A stretch of 64,000 bases of DNA from Panagrolaimus kolymaensis (GCA_028622995.1 JAJQJQ010000057.1:496001-560000); one strand, 5' to 3'; numbered from the stretch's first letter, positions 38,767 to 50,650 are shown. Notes: generated by a model from the letters alone, not told the origin. A program made the numbers and translations.

Positions 38767-40040
38767 GATTGTTGTTCGTTAATGTTTGTTAAGAAAAAAA
38801 CATGCGCGTTGAAGCGCGCTAGGTCTTTAAATTATGAGATCAAAGTAAAGCGAAATAAACAGTATTTGAAGCTTTCGGCTAAAAAGTATAAAAAGGTTAA
38901 ACAAGTTCAATTATATCATACAAAAAAAACACCGCAATACAAACAAACACGCCATAAACGAAACGGTTTCTTTAAATGTTAAAACACACAGATTGTATTA
39001 ATAATAAATCAATGGTCCATAAACATATATACAATAATATTGAGAGAAAAAAGTTTTTAGGAGGCGTTGACGCCAAGTAACACTCCTACACTAAAAAGAA
39101 GGAATAGTTTCAGACATAAATGAAAAAAATAGTTGGTAAATGAATCATCATGTCTTGATGGTCGTCTTAAAAATCACCTAAAGCATAAAAATATATGTGA
39201 ATCTATGCAAAGGAATTCAAGAGGTATGTATATATGGGAGAGAAGTTGGTACATGGAAAAATCGTAAAAAAGGATCAATAAAAAAGGTGGCAAATAAAAA
39301 AAACCAAGAAAAAAAAATCTGCGACGATCGAAGAAAAGCAGCAAAAAAAGAGGAAGAAAAGAAGCGCCAAAACAAGTAAAACTTTTGCATGTTGCAACAC
39401 AGTGTTGGACGCGAATAGAAAGAAAAAAGTTGTCGATGACTGTGACACTTTTTGCGCGGTTCAAACAAAATTCAAAAACAACAACCGAAAAACAGAAGGA
39501 AAGAAAAGAACACACTTGAAGAAGGACTTCAAATTTTTGAACATACTAGAATACAAAAAGTTTAATAAATCGATAATTATTCTGTTTTAATTATATTTGA
39601 ATTTATTCAATAAATCTTTAAAATCATCACTTTTACATTCAGCAAAAAAAACCAATTAAAAACTTTAAACTTTTTTTGAAGAAAATTTTCTTTTTTCTTC
39701 CCCTTACAATAAAAAGAAAACGGATGTGTCAAAGATACAAAAATTTGGGCAATTCGCCAGTTATAATTGCAAAGAAAAAATTAGATATAACAAAAAAAAA
39801 AGTTTTCTTCCGTATTTGATTGACATTTAGGTCGATATTATAATTTTTTTACGTCTATCTTTTTTTTAAGTGGACAAGGACGAAACGAAACAGAAAAAAA
39901 GAATCGTCGGAACTACTAAAACGGTTAGTTATTATCGCCCAATAAAATAAATACATATACGTATCGGAAAACATGGAATTGAACATTTTTTTTTTTGTTT
40001 CAGATAAGTGAGAAATTGTTGTTATGTTTATAGCATCGAC

Positions 40041-40269
40041 ATCAGGCCTCTTCCTTCGGCCCGGCCCGGCCGACTTTTGAACGGGCCAGGCCGGGCCGAG
40101 GCCGAACATTTTCTAAAAAAAGAAAAAAAATCAAAGGGAATACCAAGGCAAAAAAAAAAATTGCCGGGCCTAAACCAAACGGGCCGCAGGCCGGGCCGGG
40201 CCGAAATCAAGACGGGCCGGGCCGGGCCGGGCCAGGCCGGCAAAACCCGGCCCGTGGAAGATGCCTGAT
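40041..40269. mobile_element. GC-rich terminal-inverted-repeat element, 229 bp
   Basis: The ends are imperfect inverted repeats: left ATCAGGCCTCTTCC, right (reverse strand) ATCAGGCATCTTCC. Both sides are flanked by CGAC, a possible 4-bp target duplication. The interior is packed with GGGCC/GGCCC words (five in a row near 40213-40237) around an AT-rich middle, in contrast to the surrounding AT-rich DNA. It is a non-autonomous element with strong hairpin potential. Short GC-rich frames across it encode only Arg/Pro/Gly repeats and are not genes. Confidence 0.65.
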
Positions 40270-43200
40270 CGACATGGAAAAAATAGGAAGAAAAAGTGCG
40301 TTCATAAAATATGCAAAAAAAGGAATTGCTTCAATGAAAACATGGTTTTTTTCGAGTGCGAGAGAGAAAGGAAATCGCAAAGTTTTTAGAGAAAAGAAAT
40401 GAAGTTGAAAGTTTATGATAAAAATTTTAGGATCTTTCACGAGGACAATGATTCGACAAAAAAAAGTAGTGCAAGTTTAGGCCCAAACAACCGCATCTTT
40501 GCCATTGCATGTTAATATATTACAGTGAGTCGTCTCTTAACTCCAATCCCCAAAAATAGTTTCAAACAATAACATCTTGAACGATAAAAAAAAAACATAC
40601 ATTCGTTTTCTGTAGAAGTTTTTTAAGACAAAAAAATTATTTTTTGTATATTGAATTTAAGCGAAAGACAAAAGTAATATGTGTGTGATTGCGCAAAAAG
40701 AGATGGGCGACATAAATAAAGGAAAGAGAATTGTTGTGTTGTCGTCGGACCAAACGAGACGCACGTAAAAAAAGAGCTTTATAATAAAAATTAAAAAGAT
40801 GTTTTGGAGAAGAAGACGAAAAAGAAAATAAGAAAAAAAAATTCACCTGTTACGTTCCGTTTTTCTTCTTCTTCGTCGCCTTCGCTTTCCTTTCTTTTTT
40901 CTTTACTTTTTAGTAACGTCGCATTGATCAAAAAGAACGACGATGCGCGCAATGGGAAATGAAAAGAAAGAAAGGGTCACAACCAGTGAACCGTTTGTCC
41001 TTTTTTTGTTGTTGATGAAATTGGTTGGAAATAAAGGGGACTAAGAAAAAAAAGAAAGAAAACTGATAAATACATGGGATAGAAAAAAAATAGTATAAAA
41101 ATTTTTTAATTTTTAGAAGGTAGTTTTTTTCTAAACCACAGATGTTGTTTTATTGAAGATGTTTTTGAAGAAAGGGTGTAAAAAGAAGAAGAAGGTGTTT
41201 TTAGTTTATTTAACCATCACGAACATAGTAGGAAGAAAAATGGTAAAAGAACATCTTTGGTAATTTGTTTCGATTTTTTGAGGATTACATTAAAAAAATG
41301 GGTGAAATCAGAAAAGTTTGGTTGATGAATTTCATTCAAAGGTAAAAAGAGTATTCCACTTTCAAAGGGAATTCACAAACAAACTCAAAAATGCCGTAAA
41401 ATCACTCAATCATGGTTCCAATAAAACTTCACCACCGCCGCCTAGCCTTTTCACGTTTTTTTTCTTCAAACAGACTAAATTGAATCTCTGAAATGAAGCA
41501 GAAGAAAATCATTTTTATTTATGAGCCTTTGATTTTTTTAGAGAGGATGACTAACTTTAAAAAAATGATGGCTTATTAACGGTCAATTGGTAGAGAAGGA
41601 AAGCGTTTTCAACAAGCTTTTTAGGCAAACAAAATAACACCCAAGCCCATGACTCACTTAAATGTATGTATATGATGGTTAACTTATGAATAATTTTTGA
41701 GTAAGTAGTAATCACAGTCATTTTACATAAGGCATAGTTCATGGAAAGAAGCTTTTAGCAGTGAAAGGAAAAATTTGCATTCTTAAACTCCTACTGAAAA
41801 TTGAGAAAGTGATGTAATCAAAGAAAGCTGACTACTGGTAAAACTTGGTTGGAAAGTAAATATCTTCTTTCTATCCCTTTTGACCGTTAAACATTAAAAA
41901 AGCAATTAACCGTCAATTTTATTTAGTCATAAACCCTTTAAAAATGTTAATGATGTCTAATACCTAAAAATTTAACTAAATTATCAATAAATCTTTCTTT
42001 AAAATTTAGCCGATTAACATAAAAATGTTTCATGATGATAAGCTTAAATTTCTTTAACTTCAATCAAAAACATACCAAATATTTGATTGATCAAAAAATT
42101 CCAGCAAGAAAAAGGGAGAAAGAAAAAATGATGTAAAATGGAAAGCAAAAAATTCGATAAACGTCCAAAGTTAAACAGCATTAAAATATCATCGAAGCCG
42201 CAATATTTTTTTATGTCAAATTCTTTCTTTTCTTTTTTTGTAGAAAAAAAAATGATTGTTGCTGCAGCTTCGATATTATAAACAAAATCATAAAAAAATA
42301 GTGTTTAAAAAAGCATCAAATTTTTCTGTGGGTTTTTTTATTGGTGATTCAGAGCTTCAAAAAGTGATAAAAAAAATAAAAGCAGACATTTTTTTTTTTG
42401 AAATTTAAACAAAATAATTCTTAGGCAAGAATGCTTTATTTTATTAGAAATAAAAAAAAGTATGGAAAAATATAAACTTTTATTTAAAAAGTTACAATAA
42501 AAAATAAGCGGGAAAGATGTAAGCAAAAAAAAATATGAAAGAAAGAAAGCAAGATGATTCGAGCCAGTCGTCTTCTTTCTTACTTTATTATTCACATTTC
42601 GATGCTCGATGTGATGATGAACAATAAAGCCGTTGCGCACGCCGCCGCTGTGAAAAGATTAACGGCCACCACCATCCAAACCCAACCAGAGTATACTTTT
42701 GATACAAAAATATTCAAAGAAAAAGGTAGCAGATGAAGAAGAAGAAATAAGACATGCCTTTTTGAATTTTAAAGAATCAAAAATTACCAAAAAAAGAGAA
42801 CAAAATAAATGAGTCACATGTAATAACAAAAGATATCCAAAAAAAGATAATCAATCACCCAGAAATGTTTTAAAGAAAAACAGCAGGTGAAAAAAGTGTC
42901 AATTTGGATGGGCATGGATGGTTATGGAAGGAAAAAAGTTTAAAATTGGATTCTAAAAATAAAGGAGGATTAAAAACAATAGCTACCGTAGTAAACCTTA
43001 TCTTTAAAACAGTTAAAGCTACTGAAGATTGAAACATTTCATATTTTTGGGACGGGAATACTGAAAAAAAAAAAGCTTAAATTTAAATTTAGAAATAAAT
43101 GAAGGATCAGAAGAAAATAAAATTACTCAAAAAAAATTAGCTTCTGAAAGCCCTTATTTCTTTGAAAATCGAGAAAGAAAATGTTCTTGTATATTTAAGT

Positions 43201-43419
43201 GCTTCGTAACCAATGTATGTATGTATCCTTCCTAGTAATTTTCATTGTGTTTTCGTCATTTCGTTCGTCCTCACCTCATAATTTTTCATTCGCGAAAGCA
43301 AGGACAAAGAAAAAATGAAAAAATTAGCATAAATGCGAATGAAAGTGAGAAAAAGAAATTTTGCGCTTTCATTCTTTGAAAAAGAAGAGGTAGAGAGTGG
43401 CGGTTGAGGAAATATTAGG

Positions 43420-43556
43420 TACCAATAACAAAGAAAAGATCCACGGACCCAATAGGAAGGAATCAATATCAAGGAAGAGATTCAATGAACCAATAACAGG
43501 GAAAAGATCCAAGGCCCCAATTTCAAGAAAGAGATCCAAGGCCCTAATTGTAAGGA
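43420..43556 (+). repeat. 27-bp minisatellite
   Basis: Degenerate tandem units recur at 27-bp spacing, with GATYCAA-type starts at 43479, 43506 and 43533, and less exact units before these. The unit resembles AGATCCAAGGCCCCAATTTC plus seven more bases. Confidence 0.6.
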
Positions 43557-43570
43557 CATTTAAACTATCA

Positions 43571-43603
43571 TCATGGCGGACCGAAGGTCCGCGTAGCGCC
43601 TAG
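43571..43603 (+). mobile_element. Helitron-like 3' terminus
   Basis: A perfect 7-bp stem (GCGGACC at 43576-43582, GGTCCGC at 43586-43592, loop GAA) is followed seven bases later by CTAG, then T. A short GC hairpin just before CTRR at an A/T insertion site is the hallmark of Helitron 3' ends. The minisatellite directly upstream would fit a non-autonomous member. The 5' TC end was not located. Confidence 0.5.
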
Positions 43604-43773
43604 TATTTAAAGAAGATATATTTTTTTGTTTGTTGATAATAGAAAGATTTTATCGAAAAAATAATATTTTATTCACCAAAAACCAATATCCACACCAAAA
43701 CTAAAGAATTCTTTGCCTTTTTTTTATTTCTTGGCATTTTTGTGTAAAAAAATTCAAATCAAATTTTTTAAAC

Positions 43774-43779
43774 TTTATT
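43774..43779 (-). terminator. Candidate poly(A) signal, p47 gene
   Basis: Minus-strand AATAAA about 150 nt past the p47 stop. Confidence 0.35.
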
Positions 43780-43927
43780 TTAACATTCAAAGAAACGATA
43801 AAATACAATTCTTTCTTAGCTTTTGGTTACATATCACACATGATAAAAAAAAGTTTAAAATAAAGAGATCCTCAGCAAAAGAAATTGTGCTGAGTTTAAG
43901 AAGTAAAATAATTTATAAATGTTCTTC

Positions 43928-44946
43928 TTAAACAAGTCGAACATTAACAACAGAATTGCAAAGATCTGCAGCTTCAATGGTTGAACCTTCATCTTCAATT
44001 TGTTTAGGTGGAAATCCAGCAAAGAATGAAAATAAATTGAAGGCAAATGCGGGGTCAGCTGAAACAACAAAAGTTCGGAGATGATCAACAATAGTCATGG
44101 AAGGATTGAATATTCCTGTGATACGTTGACCATTTGGAAAGCGAAATTGAATTCGAGTAGTTGGTTCCCCATCTCGAAGGGTAATAGATTCTTGAGCACG
44201 TAATTGCATTTGATCAACAGTGGTTGCAGCGGTGTCGGAAATAAGTTGTTGATCAGCATCTGTGAGATCAATAGTTTGAGGAACAACTGCACCAAGGCGA
44301 TGGCCTGCACCAGTAAAGGGTTTAAAAACATAATTTCCAGGTTTTTTAAAGCAATGAACATCAATGGGACGTCCTCCATATTTTTGAAGAAATTCTGCTG
44401 GAGTTTCACGTCGTTTTAATGTGTCCATAAAATCAATATTTGCTGGGTCATTATATGATCGAAGAGGGCTATCATCAACGGTGAATCCATCATCAAACAT
44501 TTCAATATTAACTCGAACCTAAAAGAATGGAATATATTAATTTCAATAACATCATTTTAAAAAAAGCAGCGTTGAGATTGAGTTTCATCACTTTTTTTTG
44601 AAATAGCTAAACAACGAGTTTTGTGAAAAGAAAGAGTTTAATTGGAATCGAATCCAAAAGGTATACAAAAAATTTGACTCAAACTTAACGCCGCTTAAAA
44701 GCTTACAACAGCAGCTCCAGAACGTGAAGGGCCAGATGAATTTAATCGGGTATTGAACATTCCAGCGGGAGGATTTGCTACCCCACGAGGATCCAAAACT
44801 TGTTGACCAGATTCATATCCACCAACATAATATTCTTGTGGTTGACGAGGGCGATCTTCTTCTTCGCCACTTTCATCATCATCAGATCGCTCCAAATTTG
44901 GTCGACGATCATCATCATCATCGTTATTTAAAGTATGAATTCTCAT
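43928..44946 (-). CDS. ubxn-2: p47/UBXN2-type CDC-48 (p97) adaptor
   Basis: Cofactor of the AAA ATPase p97/CDC-48 in membrane fusion and ubiquitin-linked processing; 276 residues from exons 44707-44946 and 43928-44518. The acidic leader (Asp/Glu runs) holds the family motif EYYVGG followed by SGQQV. The SEP domain spans about residues 84-150 (MFDDGFTVDD, DTLKRRETPAEFL, GHRLGA). A UBX domain fills the last 80 residues (PTTRIQFRFPNGQRI; loop AGFPPKQIED). No UBA domain is present, so it is closer in layout to p37 (UBXN2B) than to p47. A truncated paralogue lies 1.8 kb away on the same strand, with a beta-carbonic anhydrase between them. Confidence 0.9.
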
Positions 44947-45469
44947 GATGCAACAAAAAATTTAAAGCTGAATATAGAGGAATTTAAAAAATCTGGAAAA
45001 AATATAAAGAATTAATTACAAAATCGTAAAAAAAAAAGAAAGGAAAGTTTTTCGTAAGTTTTTTTTGCTTTGCTTTCGATAAATGAAAAAAAGGATGACA
45101 GCAATTGAAAAAAAAAATAAGGAGAAATTGGAGATGGACTAACTGGTCTCTATAATGGTGAAGGTCATCATCAACAACTTTTTTGAATCAAAGTTTGGTT
45201 GAACAAAAACTGTTAGTACTAGCATGTGCATTGATTAGAAATTTTGAACCATTAAAAATTCAGATGACAAAGGTTCATTTAAAAATGGAAGAATTTTTTT
45301 CTTCTCTGAATAAAATGCCCAACGTTGCAACTTTCCGTGATTGTTATAAATTTTATGTTGCTATGATAAATATTAACTATATCATTCGAAACCCCAATTG
45401 GTTTCATGACTATATTATTATTATCCATTTGCAGCTAATTTCCGACTAAATACAAAAACCTTTTTCAGT
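44947..45469. other. Divergent region between p47 gene and carbonic anhydrase
   Basis: About 520 bp. A stretch at 45183-45449 is open (no ATG at its head) with protein-like composition but no family likeness. A trans-splice-type acceptor TTTTTCAG ends at 45468, one base before the carbonic anhydrase ATG. Confidence 0.4.
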
Positions 45470-46478
45470 ATGCCAGGGCTTCAAAAAGTTCTTGATGGAA
45501 TCCTTCGATTTCGAGGTACTGTACGAGCAGATCTTGTAAAACAATTTGAACGTGTACGAGACAATCCAAATCCCACAGCAGTCTTCTTTACATGCATGGA
45601 TTCTAGGTTTACAAAGCTTTTAATTTTTTATCTTTTTTATTGAATAATCAATTTTTTAGAATGTTGCCAGCCCGATTTACTCAATCACAAGTTGGGGATA
45701 TGTTTGTTGTAAGAAATTCTGGAAATATGATTCCACATGCTAAAAATTATGGTTGAGTTTATAGCAATAATCTTCATCAGCTAATTATTATTTGTAATTT
45801 TAAGGCATGTCTGGATATGAAGTATCGGTTACAACTGAACCAGCTGCATTAGAACTTGCAGTTAAAAGAGGAAAAATTAATCATGTTATTGTTTGTGGTC
45901 ATTCTGATTGTAAAGCTATCAACACCCTTTTTAATCTTCACCAATGTCCAAAACAATTTGATCCTCAAAGTCCAATGGTAGGCGCCACTATGAATATCTT
46001 ATTTCACAAATCATCAAAATTTCCAGGATCATTGGTTAAGACGTCATGGGTATATGAGCATTCAAAAGCTCGAACAAAGGTTAAAAGCTGAATCTTCGGT
46101 GAAATTGAAATTTGAAGCAGACATTCCATCTTTGTTAAAGTAAAATTTGTTAAAAAATAATTAGGTTACCCATAGCCTCCAAATTTCAGCTTCACAGCCG
46201 TAATAGATCCAGATGAAAAGTTTAATGTCGAAGATAAATTGTCGCAAATAAATACCCTTCAGCAGCTAACTCACGTTGCTTCTCATGGATTCTTACAAGA
46301 ATTTATTGAAAGTGGAAGAGTTTTCCTTCATGCAATGTGGTTTGATATTTACACAGGAAATATGTATATGTTTTCAAAGAAACAAGGACATTTTATAATG
46401 ATTGATGAAAATACTTCTCCAACGCTAACTTCTGAAGTGGATGAAGAAATGAAAAATTCGCCTGCAAAGAAAAATTAG
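45470..46478 (+). CDS. Beta-carbonic anhydrase
   Basis: Zinc enzyme hydrating CO2 to bicarbonate; beta class, which vertebrates lack. 267 residues from exons 45470-45606, 45660-45751, 45805-45977, 46027-46139, 46190-46478. Zinc ligands and the active-site pair are visible: Cys42 with Asp44 and Arg46 in CMDSR, His107 and Cys110 in GHSDC. The animal-type middle motif DHWLRRHG appears only when the 49-nt intron 45978-46026 (GTAGGC/TTTCCAG) is removed; reading through it hits a stop. The C-terminal part has INTLQQLTHVAS and VFLHAMWFDIYTG. No clear mitochondrial presequence. It sits in opposite orientation between two p47 paralogues. Confidence 0.92.
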
Positions 46479-46777
46479 ATACTAATTACAGTTAACTTCC
46501 TAGGGTTTTCCCGCTTTGTAAATCTTTTAACATTTAGAAGAATGTTGATTAACTTTCCAAATTTCGAGAGCTTAGTATTTTGATTATTGCCATAGTTAAT
46601 AGTGTACGAGAAAAAAATAGATTTCAACATAAATAAAAACTTTGATAAAATATTGTTATCTCTAAAAGCCGCTTTTTTGCGATATTTATGCAAGGAAATA
46701 AAACATCGAAACAGTAAAGAAAAAGATTTAATATAATAAACACAAGAATATAAAAAACATAACAAAGTCAAGAAATA

Positions 46778-47352
46778 TCAATTATCAGAATTATTTGAAG
46801 GTTCACCACCAAGACGATATCCAGCACCAGAGAATGGTTTGAAGACATATTTTCCAGGAACGATACTACAATGAACATCAATTGGACGATCGCCATGTTG
46901 AAGAATTAATTCAGGAGGAGTTTCACGGCGTTTCAAAGCATCAATAAAAGCAATATTTGCTGGATCAGTAAAAGGTCGAAGAGCACTGTTTTCAATGGTA
47001 AAACCATCATCATACATTTCAAGATTGACACGAAGCTATAGACATTGGATAATTAAGAAAATATAACTGTTAAAGTTAATCAAAGATAACTTTCTTGAAA
47101 TAATAGAAGAAACAAACTTACAACTTCACCAGATGTAGGACGGTTGCGATGTTTTAAACGAGCATTAAATAATTCAAAAGGAGAAGATTGAGGGTCGATA
47201 ACTTGTTGACCAGAAGTTGTTGATCCACCAACATAATATTCTTGAGGTTGACGAGGAGGAGGCTGACTTCCTTCATTGCCACTTTCTTCATCAGAGCTTT
47301 CCAAATTTGGGCGATGATCATCATCATCGGCATTTAGAGTATGAATTTTCAT
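46778..47352 (-). CDS. SEP-only p47 paralogue, UBX domain lost
   Basis: 162 residues from exons 47122-47352 and 46778-47035, with the intron at the same site and phase as in the neighbouring p47 gene. The leader (TLNADDDDHRP, EYYVGG, SGQQV) and the SEP domain (MYDDGFTIEN, DALKRRETPPELI, GYRLGG) are well kept and free of stops. The frame then ends ten residues later (GEPSNNSDN), where the paralogue continues into its linker and UBX domain. No UBX-like sequence was found in the 300 bp downstream. It would keep leader and SEP contacts but lack the p97-binding UBX module. Purifying selection on the remainder is inferred from conservative differences only. Confidence 0.82.
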
Positions 47353-48095
47353 GATTGATATAAGTTGATAAGCAGCACTCTAAAAAAAACAAATAGTTAA
47401 AAGAGGAAAAAGATTGAATCAAAAAAAGGAACTCGGCGGTGGATTTTTGGTTTAGCAACAAAATAAATTGGTCGAAAATGGAAAAAGACGAATGAGCGAG
47501 AGATGTGCGAATGAGAGAAAGAGAACGGTAATCGCGGTGAAATACAGGCTTCATTCGTATTGTCTGTTTCTTTCTTTTCAACTGCTAAAAGTTTCCACAA
47601 AGCTATGATAACATTTTTTCTACGATGATCTTCAATTAAAAAAAATTGTATCTCTGTGATTTATAACTTTACCAATGTTTTTGGATTTCGTGAAAATGAT
47701 TAAGAAGTTTAAAATTTCGAATGCTTGTGCCAACCAAAAAAAAAAAAATACAACCGCTTCAAAATATAAAATTTATCTGCACATAAAATTGTGAGTTAAA
47801 AAAAGCGAACGTTAAACATACGCCATTATTTTATTTCTGTAGTTTATTCCAGACTAACCTACTACCTTTATTCTTAAAAAATAGCAAAAGTTTGTTGAAT
47901 TAATTCTATGAGCCTTTTAGCCTGATAATTTACCATTTTTACAGTAATCCTTTCTAAATTTTTTTTTCTTCACAAAATTACAACATTTTTTATTCAAATT
48001 TCCTCATCCTTCATTTTTGAATTCATCCTTCAATTTTCCAATCAATCCACTCATATTTTTTTATTACTGACCAATTGCCGCTGCTGCTTGCTGAT
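47353..48095. other. Divergent region (SEP-only gene / small membrane protein)
   Basis: About 740 bp, AT-rich; no recognisable element or gene. Confidence 0.4.
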
Positions 48096-48329
48096 ATGTC
48101 TCATCATTCATCACCATTTTTGGTTCTCATTCAAAATTTGGCATGTGTTATTTTGATTTCGCTTGTAACCTATGTTGTTTTTACTTATTATGTTGAATAT
48201 GAAGAAGAATGTCAACGTGAAAAGAAATCTAAACTTCAATCAAATTCTCGTCCATCTTCAATGAATTCAATCAACAAAGAAGAAAAACCTCAAATGGATG
48301 AAACTAATAATGAAAAAACTGATGAATGA
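48096..48329 (+). CDS. Small single-pass membrane protein
   Basis: 77 residues, single exon. A short polar N-terminus, one helix near residues 8-30 (LIQNLACVILISLVTYVVF), then an acidic and basic tail rich in Glu, Lys, Ser and Asn. It looks like a SMIM-type small integral membrane protein with an inside tail; no family recognised. A consensus AATAAA follows 69 nt after the stop, which supports a real transcript. The start is the first ATG. Confidence 0.5.
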   Translation: MSHHSSPFLVLIQNLACVILISLVTYVVFTYYVEYEEECQREKKSKLQSNSRPSSMNSINKEEKPQMDETNNEKTDE

Positions 48330-48397
48330 ATCTTAAATAGTAGCTGGCATATTCTGATTTTACTGATGTATGTATAATGTGTATTTTATAAAAATTC

Positions 48398-48403
48398 AAT
48401 AAA
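48398..48403 (+). terminator. Poly(A) signal AATAAA, small membrane protein gene
   Basis: AATAAA 69 nt after the stop. Confidence 0.5.
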
Positions 48404-48817
48404 ATAAATATATTTGTATTTCTTTCTTTTTTGTTTTTTGAGGAAAGGCTTTGAAGATGGTGTAAATGAGCGAGCATAACAAAAGTGCTGACATAATCGA
48501 ATCGTTTGCTTTTTACAATAATGGTTTTCATCCACGACAATCGAGTTTTAGTTTTTTTTTCGATGTTCCTTTAGAAAAGAATTAGACATTTTTTGTTTTT
48601 AGCACAAACAAAATTTCGTCGTTGCACAAGCGTTTAAAATTTGCATAAAACATTTTCTCATTCCATTCAAACCCTTCCTCTGATGTCAGTTTGGTTTTAT
48701 TTCATTCATACAAAAGCTTGAAGCTGCTACGAAGTTGTCAACCTCAAATCAATTCAATCAACAACTTTTCTTCTATTTTCTCATCTCAAAGTGCTCCATC
48801 CTTCATTAACAACATCA

Positions 48818-50258
48818 ATGGAAAAACAAGTTGAACATGAACCGTTCTATCATGGTCTTCTGCCGCGGGAAGATATGAAAGCAATGTTAAAGAAAAATGG
48901 TGACTTCTTACTTCGTATGAGCGATCCAAATACTGGTGAACGTACTGTTATCCTTTCGATGATGGTCCATGAAGAAAAAGAAGAACATGGAGTAAGTTTG
49001 CTTTTGGAAACTATGGGTAGTTGCATAAAAATAAATGGTATCTTTCAGATGAAACACTTCGTTGTTCGCAAAACCGGTGATAAATTCTCTATTGAAAAAT
49101 ATGGCTTCCCAACCATTAATGAAATGATCGCTCATCATATGACTAAGAATGATCCAATCTCATCAAAAGATCCTGATACCATTCTACGAAATCCTATTGG
49201 TCGTCAAAGCTGGGAATTATCTCATGATGATATCGAACCAATAAAGAAGTTGGGTGAAGGTGCTTATGGTGAAGTTCATATGGGTAAACTCCGATTAAAA
49301 ACTGGTGCCAAAGTTAACGTTGCTATCAAAATGGCCAAATTGGAATCATTGAACAAAGAACAAATCAAAGAAATTATGGCTGAAGCTCGACTTATGCGAA
49401 GTTTTGATCATCCAAGTTAGTTTTCCTTTTAACAGATTTTATATTTGTGCATTCTAATTTGTCTTTATTTCAGATGTTGTCAAGTTTTATGGTGTTGCTG
49501 CTGGTACTGAACCTTTGATGGTCTTGATGGAATTAGTTGATTGTGGTGCTCTTGACTCATACCTCACAAAGAATCCTGGAATTGGAGCTGAAAAAAAGAT
49601 GGAAATGTGTACTCAAGCTTCATGGGGAGTTGAATATTTGCATAACCGAGTAAGCTTCATTATTATTTCTAAAACTCAATAATTCTTATATTTTTAGCAA
49701 GTCCTTCACAGAGATATCGCTGCTCGTAATTGTCTTTATGGTGATGGCAAAGTATGTCTTCTTTTCGAATATTTTGAAATATAACTTTCACTTTAGGTCA
49801 AAATCAGTGATTTCGGTTTAACCCGTGAAGGAACAACATATCAAATGGATCCACATTGTCGTGTACCAATTCGTTGGTTAGCACCTGAAATCCTACGAAC
49901 TGCCATGTATTCTCAAAAAACCGATGTATGGGCATTTGGAATCTTATGTTGGGAAATTTTCGCTGCTGCTGAACCTTATCCTGCAATGACTGTTGCTGAA
50001 GTTAATGGCCAAGTTAAGCAAGGATACCGTATGACATTCCCTGATGGTACACCACCTGAATTGATAGCATTTGTTGGTAAATACTGTTGGGCTGAAAATC
50101 CTAATGATCGTGGCTCAATGACCGATATCTCTCATCATCTTGAACGTATGACTGGTCTCTCTCGTCCTCAAGTAGCTCCTCAACAATCAACTTCTGATCA
50201 ACAAACTGCTTTCACAAATCGCTCAAAGAAATCAAAGAGTAAGAAGAAGAATAAGTAA
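48818..50258 (+). CDS. SH2-domain non-receptor tyrosine kinase (FES/FER-like)
   Basis: 410-residue cytoplasmic tyrosine kinase with SH2 then kinase domain and nothing else, the compact layout of the large nematode FES/FER-related group, many of which are sperm-expressed (family knowledge). Exons 48818-48991, 49049-49415, 49474-49649, 49698-49751, 49797-50258. SH2: FYHGLLPREDM and FLLR with Arg33 for phosphotyrosine. Kinase: LGEGAYGEVHMG, VAIK (Lys152), HRDIAARN (243-250), DFG (262-264), PIRWLAPEIL and DVWAFGILCWEIF. All catalytic residues are present. The activation loop lacks the usual tandem Tyr but keeps one in TTYQM. The tail is Gln/Ser then Lys-rich (KKSKSKKKNK). A downstream AATAAA lies at 50328. 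The orthologue is not assigned. Confidence 0.92.
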
Positions 50259-50327
50259 ACGATGGAAATGATTTGAAGAAAGAAAAATTCATATTTGTCT
50301 GAACTTTATTTTAAGAATATTTAATTG

Positions 50328-50333
50328 AATAAA
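50328..50333 (+). terminator. Poly(A) signal AATAAA, tyrosine kinase
   Basis: AATAAA 70 nt after the stop codon. Confidence 0.6.
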
Positions 50334-50650
50334 GATGATATTTTAATTTTCGATTTTATGCACTATATTAATTTATAAAAAAATTTATTGTACAAAGTGA
50401 CCATATTTAAAACAATTTTCAACAAAGTTCATCATAACATTAGAATACAACAGAGTTTTTTTCCATCTTCCTTTTCTCCTCCAAATTAGTTCCACATTTT
50501 TTGTTTTGTTTAAATGAAATTGTTATAGTTTCAATTTTGTTATTTAATTGCTTCCATTTTAAAAAACATTTTTCAAATTTTTATGAACGTCTCCATAACA
50601 ACAAAATTCAGTTCATAAAAAATAAAGGAAAATAAACTAAATAAATTTTA

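Larger units (their letters stand above)
38767..43927. other. Gene-poor 5-kb region
   Basis: Upstream of erm-1 and downstream of the p47 gene. Purine-rich on the plus strand (GAAGAAG/AAAAAG tracts near 39.25-39.40 kb and 40.8 kb). It contains a GC-rich inverted-repeat element (40041-40269), a 27-bp minisatellite (43420-43556) and a Helitron-like end (43571-43603). No protein-coding gene could be supported; distal erm-1 control sequences may lie here. Confidence 0.5.

Noticed and set aside
39200..39590. Lys-rich and opposite Phe-rich frames in the gene-poor region
   Set aside because: Purine-tract artefacts; no consistent reading frame conservation signals or splice structure.
40008..40268. 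Open frames rich in Arg, Pro and Gly across the GC-rich element
   Set aside because: They follow the GGGCC repeat composition on both strands and have no gene context.
42554..42736. 60-codon frame with an Ala-rich middle
   Set aside because: Non-coding surroundings, no trans-splice acceptor or poly(A) signal in suitable places.
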